A stretch of 64,000 bases of DNA from SW132 sp038150125 (GTDB lineage Bacteria; Bacteroidota; Rhodothermia; Balneolales; Balneolaceae), in contig NZ_JBBVMF010000011.1 in NCBI RefSeq assembly GCF_038150125.1, positions 1 through 64,000 of the forward strand. The letters run 5' to 3'. The notes under the pieces are model-generated. The model ran no database searches. It was not told the origin of the DNA and worked only from the letters and a program-made list of their open reading frames with translations. This document shows, one piece after another, positions 34,089-43,276 of the stretch; position 1 is the first letter of the stretch, and the number at the start of each line of letters is the position of its first letter. Made by a program: the position numbers and the translations under genes.

Positions 34089-35183
34089 ATGAGTGCATCA
34101 CTGGGGATAGGACGATTTGCGGGTATTAAAGTTCAAATACACTGGACCTTTTGGCTTCTCTTTGTATTTGTAGGAGTTATGGTTATTTCCAACAACGGAA
34201 GCCTCAATGATGTGCTATGGCATTTTCTGTTTGTATTTGCGCTTTTCTTTTGCGTGATACTCCATGAGTTCGGGCACGCACTTACGGCTAAACGATTTGG
34301 TGTTGGAACCCGAAGTATCACACTTTTACCAATAGGCGGGCTGGCCAGCCTCAAAGAGATGCCGGACAATCCCAAACAGGAGTTTTTGATAGCAATTGCA
34401 GGGCCGCTTGTAAATATTATAATAGCACTGCTTCTTTATCCGTTTGCCTCGCTTGAAACGTATATGGGGCAAGACCCCGAAGTCTTACAGGAGCAGCTGT
34501 CAACTATAAATGCTAATAACTTCCTGTTTTACCTGTTTTTTGTGAATATAGCTCTTGTTCTGTTTAATATGCTGCCGGCTTTCCCGATGGATGGCGGACG
34601 GGTATTCAGGGCCATATTGTCGATGAAACTGGGACGTATCCGGGCAACGGGTGTTGCTGCTTCGGTTGGTAAATTTTTGGCATTTCTGTTTTTTATTTTC
34701 GGTCTGTTCTACAGTGTTATTTTGGCTGTAATTGCCGTGTTTATCTATTTTGGTGCACATTCAGAAAACATAACGGTTCAGCAACTGGGCCTGCTGGAAG
34801 GGAATAAGGTCAGAGATGCAATGATTACAAAGTTTTCAATTCTTGAACCGGACTCTACATTATCAGATGCGGTTGATAAAATACTTGATACAACAGAGCA
34901 AAATTTCATAGTCGCCTCAAATGGTGATATTAAAGGTATTTTGTATATGGATAATCTTGCCCGCGCATTAAAACAGGGGGGTAAAGATATTCCCGTTAAA
35001 GAAGTAATGGACACCTCTTTTGAAACACTTGAGGCCGATAAGCCTCTAAAAGACGGATATCGAAATATTCAGCGGGGCGGTAAAAATTTCTTCCCGGTCT
35101 TAGAAAATGGAGATATCGTTGGCGTGGTGGATATGAATAATATCAACGAATTTCTGACACTCCGGGCCGAATATGATTATTGA
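34089..35183 (+). CDS. Site-2 protease family (M50B) with CBS domains
   Basis: 364-aa membrane metalloprotease. The zinc-binding helix carries ILHEFGHALTAKRFG (HExxH at about residues 59-63) and the third ligand region is LPAFPMDGGRVFRAIL (about 163-178). Six or so membrane helices occupy residues 15-235. The C-terminal 125 residues hold two CBS repeats (VRDAMITKFSILEPDSTLSD and VKEVMDTSFETLEADKPLKD), which bind adenosyl ligands and suggest energy-state control. Homologues cleave membrane-embedded regulators such as anti-sigma factors; the substrate here is unknown. Confidence 0.9.
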   Translation: MSASLGIGRFAGIKVQIHWTFWLLFVFVGVMVISNNGSLNDVLWHFLFVFALFFCVILHEFGHALTAKRFGVGTRSITLLPIGGLASLKEMPDNPKQEFLIAIAGPLVNIIIALLLYPFASLETYMGQDPEVLQEQLSTINANNFLFYLFFVNIALVLFNMLPAFPMDGGRVFRAILSMKLGRIRATGVAASVGKFLAFLFFIFGLFYSVILAVIAVFIYFGAHSENITVQQLGLLEGNKVRDAMITKFSILEPDSTLSDAVDKILDTTEQNFIVASNGDIKGILYMDNLARALKQGGKDIPVKEVMDTSFETLEADKPLKDGYRNIQRGGKNFFPVLENGDIVGVVDMNNINEFLTLRAEYDY

Positions 35184-35240
35184 CCGCACATCTGAACCAC
35201 ATCTACAGCAATCCTGGCCCCATTCACTCCGGAATGACAG

Positions 35241-35975
35241 ATGATCTCTGTTCAGAACATTTCGAAAACGTACGACGAGCAGGTATTAAAGAGTGTTAGT
35301 CTTGATATCCCGCAGGGAAAAACGGTATCGCTAATTGGTCCGAGTGGCTGCGGTAAATCCACACTGCTTCGCATTATCATGGGGTTGATCAATGCCGATT
35401 CGGGCGATATTCAGATTAATGGCCAAAAACTCACGCCGCAAAACATGCTCAATCTTCGCCGGCAGATGGGGTATGTCATTCAATCAGGCGGACTCTTTCC
35501 GCACCTGACCGCACGCGAAAACCTTACGCTTGTAACCGGGTACCTTGGCTGGGATAAAAACAAAGAGGTTCAACGCATTGAAGAACTTTGTGAATTAACA
35601 AGTATGTCGGTTTCAGATCTGAACCGGAAGCCTGATGGCTTATCAGGAGGCCAGGCTCAGCGAATCAGCCTGATGAGGGCGCTGATGCTCGATCCAGAGA
35701 TTATTCTGCTTGACGAACCGCTGGGTTCCATCGATCCGCTGGTACGATACGAGCTGCAGCGCGATCTGAAATCCATCTTCAAAAAGCTGAAGAAAACCGT
35801 GTTGCTGGTCACCCATGATTTAGGAGAGGCAGCTTACCTGGGTGACCAAATCGCGTTGATGAAATCCGGTGACATTATTCAGACGGGATCCATTAATGGC
35901 ATCATTAATAATCCTGCAGATGCTTTTGTCAAAAAATTCGTGAATGCTCAGCGAAGCCCGCTGGAGGATGTTTAA
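35241..35975 (+). CDS. Osmolyte (glycine betaine/choline/carnitine) ABC transporter ATP-binding protein
   Basis: 244-aa ABC ATPase: Walker A GPSGCGKST (about residues 33-41), Q loop YVIQSGGLFPHLTARENL, signature LSGGQAQRISLMRAL (about 134-148), Walker B IILLDEPLGSIDP and switch His in LLVTHDLGEAAYLGD. The GLFPHLT/ENLTLV form and the partner gene indicate the OpuC/ProV-like osmolyte group. It ends one base before the ATG of the fused binding-protein/permease gene, so the two form an operon. Confidence 0.9.
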   Translation: MISVQNISKTYDEQVLKSVSLDIPQGKTVSLIGPSGCGKSTLLRIIMGLINADSGDIQINGQKLTPQNMLNLRRQMGYVIQSGGLFPHLTARENLTLVTGYLGWDKNKEVQRIEELCELTSMSVSDLNRKPDGLSGGQAQRISLMRALMLDPEIILLDEPLGSIDPLVRYELQRDLKSIFKKLKKTVLLVTHDLGEAAYLGDQIALMKSGDIIQTGSINGIINNPADAFVKKFVNAQRSPLEDV

Positions 35976-35976
35976 A

Positions 35977-37452
35977 ATGATGAGATTCACGGAATGGCTG
36001 ACAGTCCTGATTTTTGCAGTTACTTTTTCAATCGGATCTGCTATGGCGCAAGAGAAGGAGTCGGTTCATATCGGCACAAAAGCATTTACGGAATCGGTTT
36101 TGCTGGGAGAGTTGGTTACACAGTCTATCCATGCGGACGGCCGGGATACGGAACTCATCAAACAGCTGGGTGGTACACAAATTTTGTGGAATGCGCTGGT
36201 TGATGGCGAAATTGATGTCTACCCGGAGTACACGGGGACTATTACCGAAGAAATACTGGCCGGCCGGGGGATTGAATCAATCGCTGAACTCGACAGCGCG
36301 CTGGCCGGCTACAACATACAAATGACGCGACCGCTCGGGTTTAACAACACGTACGCCATTGGTATGAAGGAGCAGGTAGCCGATGAGCTGGACATTGAAA
36401 CAATTTCTGATCTGCGCGATCATCCGGATCTCAGGTACGGATTTAGCAATGAATTTATGGATAGGTCTGACGGCTGGCCCGGTCTACGGCAGGCGGCCCG
36501 GTTATCGCCGGAAAGCGTACGTGGTCTTGATCACGATCTGGCATATCGAGGTCTTGATTCAGGAAACATCCAGGTGATTGACCTCTACTCAACCGATCCT
36601 GAAATTGAGTATTACGATTTGAGAGTGCTCGAGGATGACATCAACTACTTTCCGGAATACGAAGCATTGTTTATATACCGCAGCGATCTGAATGAATCGG
36701 TCATTCGATCGATAAAGCGGTTTGAAGGGGCTATTTCACGAGACAAGATGGTGCGCATGAATGCGGCCGTCAAAATTGACCGGGAATCGGACGCGGCTGT
36801 CGCCTCCCGGTTTCTCTCGGAAACATTTGGTATTGAGTCTGATGTCTACGAGGAAGGACTTTGGGACAGGCTGTTGCGTCACACGATCGATCATCTTTAT
36901 CTGGTAGGCATCTCTCTTGGCCTTGCCATTCTCTTTGCAATTCCACTGGGCGTACTTGCTGTTAAGATAAAAGTAATCGAAACGTCGCTGCTTGGAGCTG
37001 TCGGAATCCTTCAAACCATTCCTTCGCTAGCACTTCTTGTATTTATGATTCCTCTGTTTGGGATTGGGGCTTTTCCGGCCATCGCCGCGCTGTTTCTATA
37101 CAGCCTACTGCCAATAGTTCGAAATACCCATTCCGGGATCAAATCTATATCAGGACCGCTGACGGAATCCGCCCGTGCGCTCGGACTTCCTAATAGATTT
37201 ATTTTACGCCGGATTGAGCTTCCTCTTGCTGTGCCGTCAATTTTGGCTGGCGTCAAAACGTCGGCGGTCATCAACGTGGGAACCGCAACGCTTGGAGCAC
37301 TCATTGGGGCCGGAGGTTATGGTCAGCCGATCCTGACCGGCATCCGACTCGACAGTGTCCCGCTGATTCTCGAAGGAGCCGTTCCTGCCGCGGTTCTTGC
37401 GCTTCTTGTTCAGGGATTTTTTGATTTGATTGAGAAGTGGATAAGCAAGTGA
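35977..37452 (+). CDS. Fused osmolyte-binding protein and permease (OpuC type)
   Basis: 491 aa from ATG 35977, preceded by GGAGG in the end of the ATPase gene; a longer frame to 35944 is unlikely. A signal peptide ending GSAMAQ leads to an OpuAC-type binding domain (about residues 25-275): VHIGTKAFTESVLLGELVTQ, GGTQILWNALVDGEIDVYPE, PLGFNNTYAIGMKE. The permease follows (about 290-490) with five or six helices, ILQTIPSLALLVFMIPLFGI and the EAA loop SARALGLPNRFILRRIELPL. Binding domain first, permease second. With the ATPase it forms a complete importer for a compatible solute such as betaine, carnitine or choline. Confidence 0.9.
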   Translation: MMRFTEWLTVLIFAVTFSIGSAMAQEKESVHIGTKAFTESVLLGELVTQSIHADGRDTELIKQLGGTQILWNALVDGEIDVYPEYTGTITEEILAGRGIESIAELDSALAGYNIQMTRPLGFNNTYAIGMKEQVADELDIETISDLRDHPDLRYGFSNEFMDRSDGWPGLRQAARLSPESVRGLDHDLAYRGLDSGNIQVIDLYSTDPEIEYYDLRVLEDDINYFPEYEALFIYRSDLNESVIRSIKRFEGAISRDKMVRMNAAVKIDRESDAAVASRFLSETFGIESDVYEEGLWDRLLRHTIDHLYLVGISLGLAILFAIPLGVLAVKIKVIETSLLGAVGILQTIPSLALLVFMIPLFGIGAFPAIAALFLYSLLPIVRNTHSGIKSISGPLTESARALGLPNRFILRRIELPLAVPSILAGVKTSAVINVGTATLGALIGAGGYGQPILTGIRLDSVPLILEGAVPAAVLALLVQGFFDLIEKWISK

Positions 37453-38616
37453 GGAGTTGAAAATGATTAATTCATCCCGAGCCACTAATCTTGCCCAAAA
37501 AAGGGGCAACACTATTTTAGAGGTGACAGACAGTTTCTTTGCTGATCATAACTGATAAAAAATGTCTAAGCATCTAGTCCATTCGGCCTTGATTGGTGGA
37601 TGAGTGGCATGATTTGCATCAAAGCGCGGGAGAAATCGCAACATCGGCTCCCACCGGGAGTCATTGATGTTGTGTAATCACGCGGGCAAAGCATGCCCGG
37701 AAGCAATCATAGCCTAGAGTTTTTTGATACTTTTGACGGTTCAAAAGTATGGGGAGTAAACGTCATGTTTAAAATCTGTCACTGGTAACAACTAATTTTC
37801 CCCAAAAAAAAGCAACACCATTTAGAAAATGTCAGGATTAGGTTTCCATTGGCCGTATATCGTGTATTTCGTGTATGGAAAAGTGTTCGGCGTACCGGGT
37901 AATTACTAATTTCAAAAGTACGTTCCCAGACCCTGAGTAATACATGGATTAGATCTTTCATAACCCCGTCGACTGAATTCATTTCTTCTGTAGAATCAAC
38001 CGCCTCGGGGTGCTTGGGACGTATGCCTTCTCTTATCCCGCACTGCGCGCCGAAGACCCACGGCGTTTGTACGAGGCTACGAAGCTGTCGCCCCTATCGG
38101 GACTTATTTGTTACGCTCAAGCGCGTAACCGTTTATAAATTTTCAAATGTTTAGATTTGTGCTCAAAGAAATAACATCGTTGTCTAAAGCCTAAAGCAAC
38201 ACTTTTTAAAATCTTTCACTGGTAGACATTGAGAAATAGCTGATTAAGGTAGAAGTCAAAAAAAATATGTTGCCCTATCGAATGACACAAATGATTGGTT
38301 ATTCGTACTTATTGATCCAACTGTCTTGAGGAGACTGTATGAGAAGCTGTACATCGGATATTTTTATGTGCCCACAAACTTTCCGGTAGAACCAATTTTT
38401 AGGAATGTGATGGTTTACTTTTGCAGATAGTTCTATTTACCGAAAGACGGCGTTTTATTCAGAAAAACTGTTTTTTTATTAAAACAGTGTAGTGTGGAAA
38501 AAAAAATTCAATAAATTCATATTCTATTACAGGCCTTATTTTTAGCCGAGAATCATTTATCATAATGAAATCGTCCATCTAATTCTCAAATCAACAAATT
38601 CCCAAATAATCCAGCT
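37453..38616. other. 1.16-kb gene-free stretch with small palindromes
   Basis: No credible reading frame. Visible structures: a perfect 10-bp inverted repeat ATACTTTTGA-CGGT-TCAAAAGTAT at 37727-37750, GTTACGC/GCGTAAC arms at 38110-38129, and a repeated phrase (TTAAAATCTNTCACTGGTA at about 37769 and about 38203) each near AAAGCAACAC. A GC-richer block at about 38000-38130 stands out from its surroundings. It looks like the debris of repeats or an old mobile element rather than a regulatory region of one gene. Confidence 0.45.
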
Positions 38617-39552
38617 ATGAATATTGTATTTCTTGATGCCAGCACTGTTGGAGACGTTCCAAATCTTAATTCATTAAAAGAGCTTGGTGATGTCACGTTT
38701 TATGATGTTACCTCTGCTGAAGAAACTGCAGAGCGCATATCTAAAGCTGAAGTCGTTATTACAAATAAAGTGGTAATGACACGGGAACTGATGCAAAACG
38801 CTGAAAATCTAAAGCTCATCTGTATCGCAGCCACCGGAATGAACAATGTGGACCGTGAAGCGGCGGCTGACCTGGGTATCGAAGTTAAAAATGTAGCGGG
38901 ATATGCATCGGTCAGCGTGGCTCAAACCACGTTTGCCATGATTTTACATCTGCTGCAGGACATTCAATCTTACGACGCGTATGTGAAAAGCAAAGAGTAC
39001 TCCAAGAGCCCGATTTTCACAAATATGGATCAGAACTATCACGAAATAAGCGGGATGAGACTCGGTATCATCGGGTTGGGAAATATTGGTAAGAAAGTGG
39101 CTGACATTGCAGAAGCGTTTGGGGCCGAGGTTGTCTATTACTCCACATCAGGCAAAAATACCGATCAGCCCTACACCTTGCTTGAGCTGGATGATCTGCT
39201 GACTACGTCAGATATTGTATCGATTCACGCGCCGCTGAATGAAAATACCGAGAACCTGATCGGCGCCGAACAGCTTCGCCTGATGAAATCGTCGGCGTTG
39301 CTCATAAATACGGGACGCGGCGGAATCGTGAACGAGGCAGATCTTGCCCGTGAACTGGATAAAGAAAGCATTGCCGGCGCCGCGCTCGACGTCTTTGAAA
39401 ATGAACCTATCAAGGCGGATAACCCACTTCTGGGCATAGACAAAAAAGATAGGCTCGTGCTGACGCCCCACATCGCATGGGCCAGCGTGGAAGCCCGAAC
39501 AGAGCTAATTGAAGGGGTGAAGAAAAATATCGAGGAATTTGTTAATAATTGA
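38617..39552 (+). CDS. D-2-hydroxyacid dehydrogenase (NAD-dependent)
   Basis: 311 aa. Cofactor fold with MRLGIIGLGNIGKKVADIAE (about residues 147-166) and the three active-site positions: Arg in INTGRGGIVNEADL (about 234), Glu in DVFENEP (about 263) and His in LTPHIAWASVEAR (about 285). The pattern with MNNVDREAAADLGIEVKNV resembles hydroxypyruvate/glycerate-type reductases. Would interconvert a 2-keto acid and its D-2-hydroxyacid in the cytoplasm; substrate uncertain. Monocistronic. Confidence 0.9.
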   Translation: MNIVFLDASTVGDVPNLNSLKELGDVTFYDVTSAEETAERISKAEVVITNKVVMTRELMQNAENLKLICIAATGMNNVDREAAADLGIEVKNVAGYASVSVAQTTFAMILHLLQDIQSYDAYVKSKEYSKSPIFTNMDQNYHEISGMRLGIIGLGNIGKKVADIAEAFGAEVVYYSTSGKNTDQPYTLLELDDLLTTSDIVSIHAPLNENTENLIGAEQLRLMKSSALLINTGRGGIVNEADLARELDKESIAGAALDVFENEPIKADNPLLGIDKKDRLVLTPHIAWASVEARTELIEGVKKNIEEFVNN

Positions 39553-39713
39553 GTCTTCCTGATAACCGATAGACTGATGACTGAAGACCGGGGACCGGAG
39601 ACAGAGGACCAAACCTTGATAAATGATTATCAGTTTGATCTCAATCTCCCCTATTCTTTAAGATTAATTTTGAGGTGTTATTTCTGTAAATAAACACTAA
39701 AAACTCAAAATTT

Positions 39714-40118
39714 TCAACTCTTCTCCTTCAGCAGATCACGGATTTCTGTGAGTAGCTTCTCCTGGGGAGGAATGGCTGCAACAGGCGCAGGTTTTACCTC
39801 TTCTTTCACTTTTGTTTTTTCGTAAGCTCTGATGACCAGGAAAATGGAGAATGCTATAATCAGGAAGTTAATAACGGTTTGGATAAACATTCCGTAGTTG
39901 ATTGTTACGGCGGCTGTTTCTCCAACAGCTTCCTGCAGGACAATTCTTAACTCAGAAAAATCGACACCACCAATTAAAATCCCGATGGGCGGCATGATGA
40001 TGTCGTTTACGAAGGATGTGACTATCCGCCCGAATGCGGCTCCAATCACTACCGCAACGGCAAGATCAACCACGTTGCCCTTCATGGCAAACTTTTTAAA
40101 ATCTTCTTTTATGCTCAT
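39714..40118 (-). CDS. mscL: Large-conductance mechanosensitive channel
   Basis: 134-aa MscL. N-terminal amphipathic helix MSIKEDFKKFAMKGN, first helix VVDLAVAVVIGAAFGRIVTS with the gate pattern, then IIMPPIGILIGGVDFSE, a periplasmic loop, the second helix FLIIAFSIFLVIRAYEK, and a charged C-terminal helix ending EIRDLLKEKS. It opens under membrane tension to release solutes on osmotic downshock, matching the osmolyte importer nearby. Length is normal for the family. Confidence 0.95.
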   Translation of the reverse strand: MSIKEDFKKFAMKGNVVDLAVAVVIGAAFGRIVTSFVNDIIMPPIGILIGGVDFSELRIVLQEAVGETAAVTINYGMFIQTVINFLIIAFSIFLVIRAYEKTKVKEEVKPAPVAAIPPQEKLLTEIRDLLKEKS

Positions 40119-40239
40119 AGAGAACTCAATTGTTTTAAAATGATTCGTGAGGAATATATACCAAAAGGGAAGTATTGCAAAGCATTCCGGGAAGAAGTAA
40201 GAGAAAAAATGTTATTCAAAATGTAGAGCAGGCGGGATT

Positions 40240-40665
40240 CTAAGGCAAGATATCCTTTGTCATGAGCACGGCAGAATCAGGGCAGAGATCTCTGAACTGG
40301 GTTGATTGCCAGATTGCTTCCGGTGCGATTGAACGGTTGGCTGTTTCGTATTCCAGTGTTTCGAAAAAATCTGCAGCGGTGTCAGTCAGCAGCCAGAGTG
40401 AGTGAATTTCCATTTCAGCAGCCATCTTTTCCGTATGTCGCACAAGTTTCCGGCCCAATCCTTTGCCCCGGTGTGTGGGCGTCACTGCAAGCGACCTGAG
40501 CAGGCCGATGGTGCTATATTTTTCAATCCCTACAACACCGGTGAGTTGATCGTTAGATCGCTCTGTAAAAAACAGAACAGATTCATTATTGGTGAGATCC
40601 TTAACTGGGAGATCACATGACGTTAAAAGAGAATCGATTTCAGGAGTGAATGTGGTTTGTTTCAT
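40240..40665 (-). CDS. GNAT-family N-acetyltransferase (ArsN2-like)
   Basis: 141 aa. Acetyl-CoA pyrophosphate loop RGKGLGRKLVRHTEKMA (about residues 65-81) after the strand LLRSLAVTPTH. The ending WLLTDTAADFFETLEYETAN...FRDLCPDSAVLMTKDI matches the ArsN2-type acetyltransferases found in arsenic-resistance loci. No arsenic genes are nearby, so the substrate remains open. Cytoplasmic; stands alone. Confidence 0.82.
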   Translation of the reverse strand: MKQTTFTPEIDSLLTSCDLPVKDLTNNESVLFFTERSNDQLTGVVGIEKYSTIGLLRSLAVTPTHRGKGLGRKLVRHTEKMAAEMEIHSLWLLTDTAADFFETLEYETANRSIAPEAIWQSTQFRDLCPDSAVLMTKDILP

Positions 40666-40936
40666 AAGATTTAGGGCAAATACAGCGGGCGATTAATACC
40701 AGCCCGGCGATGGACGTGAGGGGTGTGTAGGTAAGCTAAAATTCAAAGGTCACCGCAGGAAAGTTGATCGTTTGAATCCACCTAATGGGTAAAGATTATA
40801 ATCACGATAACTTTAATAGATTAGATGGCTTACAGGCTATAAATTATATAACGGATAAAAGATTTAAAAAAGCAGGCCATCAGTTTGAAGACCGAAATTA
40901 CTTTGGAAATCTTGAGTTTATTAAGATGATTTTAAA

Positions 40937-42118
40937 TCACGACCAGTCAAACTCAATTTTTTGGCCTTTCTCGGCAGACTCATAAATAGCCATCAATATT
41001 TTAGTATCCCGCAGGCCCATTTCTCCGGGTACTTGGCTTTCCTTACCATTTATGACACAATCAGCGAAGGCGTCCATCTGTAACTTTTGTTGACCTACAT
41101 TGGGGACATTTATTACACCATTATGGGTCTTCGCCTCGATTCCCCCATACCCATAAGAGGGTTCTATATGGCAAAATCCTTGGGTGGTATTAGCATGGTG
41201 ATAATTATATGATTGGGCATAGCTGCTCTCACCTGTTGCTTTTTGGCCTCCCGGAAATTCAAGGGTCCATCTGATCGTCTCCTCAACCTCATCAAATAAC
41301 TCGGGTTTGGTTTTCTCAGGGGTTTCTGCAATTACCGAAAGAGGAAGTTTGCCCATGGTATACATTGCAGCCTGAACTGCATAAACACCGACATCCATTA
41401 AAGGGCCACCTCCGGCTAATTCTTTATCTATGCGCCAGCGGTTGGGATCTGTAAGCCTAAAGGCGAACCCACTATTCATATCTGTTACGGGACCATAAAT
41501 CTCATCCTGCCCAATATGCATGATTTCTTGATGATGCGGTTCAAAATGGAGCCTGTACCCAATGGATAGCTTTACCCCGGCTTTATTGCAGGCGTCCACC
41601 ATAGCCCGGGCATCTGCCACCGAAGTGGCCATAGGTTTTTCACAAATAACATGCTTTCCCGCTTCTGCTGCACGAATGGTATATTCTGCGTGCATGGAAT
41701 TGGGAAGAACGACATAAATAATGTCGATATCGTCATTATCTGCGATCTGGTCGTAAGAGTTGTAATTATAGATATTAGCGTCTGGAATATTATATTCACG
41801 ACCGTATTGTTCTTCTTTAGAAGGTGTGCCGGTAACCAATCCTGACAGTTTGCAGAATTTAGTATTCTGTAACGCCGGAGCCAGCTGTCCCATCGCGTAA
41901 CTACCAAGCCCTACCAGGGCAATGCCCAGTTTTTCACTATCGGGGAGATCTTCTCTTTTCTCCCACTGCTGATAGTAATACGGATGATTGTTGCTGTCTA
42001 CCCTATATGCTCCTGCAAGACCTGGTAAGACAAACGCCCCTCCAATTCCGATTGAGAGATGTTTTAAGAATTCTTTTCTGGAATACCCCTTGCTGTTCAT
42101 CTCATCATCTTTACTCAT
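40937..42118 (-). CDS. Gfo/Idh/MocA-family oxidoreductase, probable Tat export
   Basis: 393 aa. N-terminal SRKEFLKHLSIGIGGAFVLP resembles a twin-arginine-type signal with one Arg replaced by Lys, followed by the NAD(P) fold GIALVGLGSYAMGQLAPALQ, the catalytic-site EKP in HVICEKPMATSVADARAMV and IGYRLHFEPHHQE. The C-terminal GFO_IDH_MocA domain has MDVGVYAVQAAMY. It is like glucose-fructose oxidoreductase, acting on sugars or sugar acids in the periplasm, with tightly bound cofactor. Edge of the accessory island begins about 190 bp beyond its start. Confidence 0.88.
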   Translation of the reverse strand: MSKDDEMNSKGYSRKEFLKHLSIGIGGAFVLPGLAGAYRVDSNNHPYYYQQWEKREDLPDSEKLGIALVGLGSYAMGQLAPALQNTKFCKLSGLVTGTPSKEEQYGREYNIPDANIYNYNSYDQIADNDDIDIIYVVLPNSMHAEYTIRAAEAGKHVICEKPMATSVADARAMVDACNKAGVKLSIGYRLHFEPHHQEIMHIGQDEIYGPVTDMNSGFAFRLTDPNRWRIDKELAGGGPLMDVGVYAVQAAMYTMGKLPLSVIAETPEKTKPELFDEVEETIRWTLEFPGGQKATGESSYAQSYNYHHANTTQGFCHIEPSYGYGGIEAKTHNGVINVPNVGQQKLQMDAFADCVINGKESQVPGEMGLRDTKILMAIYESAEKGQKIEFDWS

Positions 42119-42312
42119 CCGATAACTCCTTTATTTAATTAAGATAATTCGTAAATGTAGTAAATACTTATGATTAGAATCCGCAAAATCAATTTACATG
42201 ATTTTTCGAATCCTTAATTTGCCGTTTGTCTGTAAAACTGCAAAGGAAATGACGCTCCACTTTCGTAAGCTTCGTATTCAAAAATTACAACATATTTCGT
42301 TAGACCTTGCAA

Positions 42313-42524
42313 CCTGAGTTCAATTTAAAAAATGGCAAAAACAGTCCAAAATGGGCGACATCTAACAATTTCCCGCGGGGGATGCGTGATCTACTGTTCT
42401 TAACAAAGGCAGGAGATGCCTCACCGAGGCGTGGCATGACATAAGTGATGACGAATTAACTTAACTAACGCCCATTTTGGACTGTTTTTGTTGATATCCA
42501 ATAAATTTAAGAATCGAACTCAGG
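42313..42524. mobile_element. MITE, copy 2
   Basis: About 212 bp with ends CTGAGTTCAATT and AATCGAACTCAG, extendable outward to AACC/GGTT for a 15-bp terminal inverted repeat with one mismatch. Inner stem AACAGTCCAAAATGGGCG / CGCCCATTTTGGACTGTT is better conserved than in copy 1 at 30431. Its right end directly abuts the truncated replication-protein frame at 42526, so its insertion may have removed or displaced that gene's 5' part. Confidence 0.87.
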
Positions 42525-42525
42525 T

Positions 42526-42996
42526 TTGGAGTTTCAAAAAAGGGGTGCTCCACATTATCATATGATTCTTTACTTACCAAAGCTATATAAAATTGACTAT
42601 CTAAGAAAATGGTTTTCTAAAAATTGGTATGAAGTAGCACAACGATTTTGGGATCTTAAAATCGAGAATCACCTAAAAGCAGGTGTTAGTTGTGATCAAG
42701 TAAATAATCTTCGCTTAGCAGGTGCATATCTTTCGAAGTACCTGGCAAAGGATGAAGGTGATACACCCGAAAACCAGGGTAGATATTGGGGATGTTCTCG
42801 AAATTGGGGAGAAGTGGTATTAAATTGTGCCGAATTAACCGGCAATCAGCTTATTCATTTCAGAAGGTTAGTAAAACGGTTTTTAAAAGGTAATCGTAGA
42901 ATGCAAAAAATGTCTATACGGCCTTCTAATTTGGTCGTTTTTGGTCATTGGAGCTTTTTTACGCAAGCTATTGATTGGGTTAAACAAGTGCATTAA
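42526..42996 (+). pseudogene. 5'-truncated HUH replication/relaxase-like protein
   Basis: 156-codon frame whose first residues are EFQKRGAPHYHMILYLP: the HxH (residues 10 and 12) of an HUH-endonuclease preceded by the usual E-x-Q-x-RG segment. Downstream YLSKYLAKDEGD (about residues 69-80) holds the Tyr nucleophile motif. The region before the HUH motif, needed for a normal Rep protein (commonly 250-350 aa), is missing, and the frame begins at a TTG immediately at the MITE edge. Probably a remnant of a rolling-circle plasmid or phage replication gene (Rep ORF2/G2P-like). Confidence 0.75.
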
Positions 42997-43026
42997 ATAA
43001 CATTGCGTAAAATAGGACTGTATATA

Positions 43027-43062
43027 TAAAAAGGGAGTGCAGTTAGCTGCACTCCCTTTTTG
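43027..43062. terminator. Bidirectional intrinsic terminator
   Basis: AAAAAGGGAGTGCAG, loop TTAG, CTGCACTCCCTTTTT: a perfect 10-bp stem with A and T tracts on either side. It closes the Rep remnant on the plus strand and lies about 215 bp beyond the end of the MBL gene on the other strand. Confidence 0.88.
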
Positions 43063-43276
43063 CATTTAAAGACAAAAAATAAAAGTCGTTATTAACATCT
43101 TATATAGTTAGATGAAAGGAGTTAATTAAAGCCTGGGTAAGTGGTTGTGGCAAGGCGTGGGCTTGTTTGTAGTCCCATATCTCACTGTTCGCAGAAAGTA
43201 ATTTGTTTTGTAAGTTAACAGTCAATTTTTATTCAAATTAGTACCTTCTAAAAGTTGTAATAACAATTTTAAAAAA

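Noticed and set aside
37727..37750. Perfect ATACTTTTGA/TCAAAAGTAT palindrome as a specific operator
   Set aside because: Similar intergenic hairpins are common in this bacterial group and no gene starts nearby on either side at promoter distance.
40785..40985. 66-codon plus-strand frame before the Gfo/Idh/MocA gene
   Set aside because: Overlaps the convergent gene's 3' end, has no family signal, and composition is like the AT-rich spacer.
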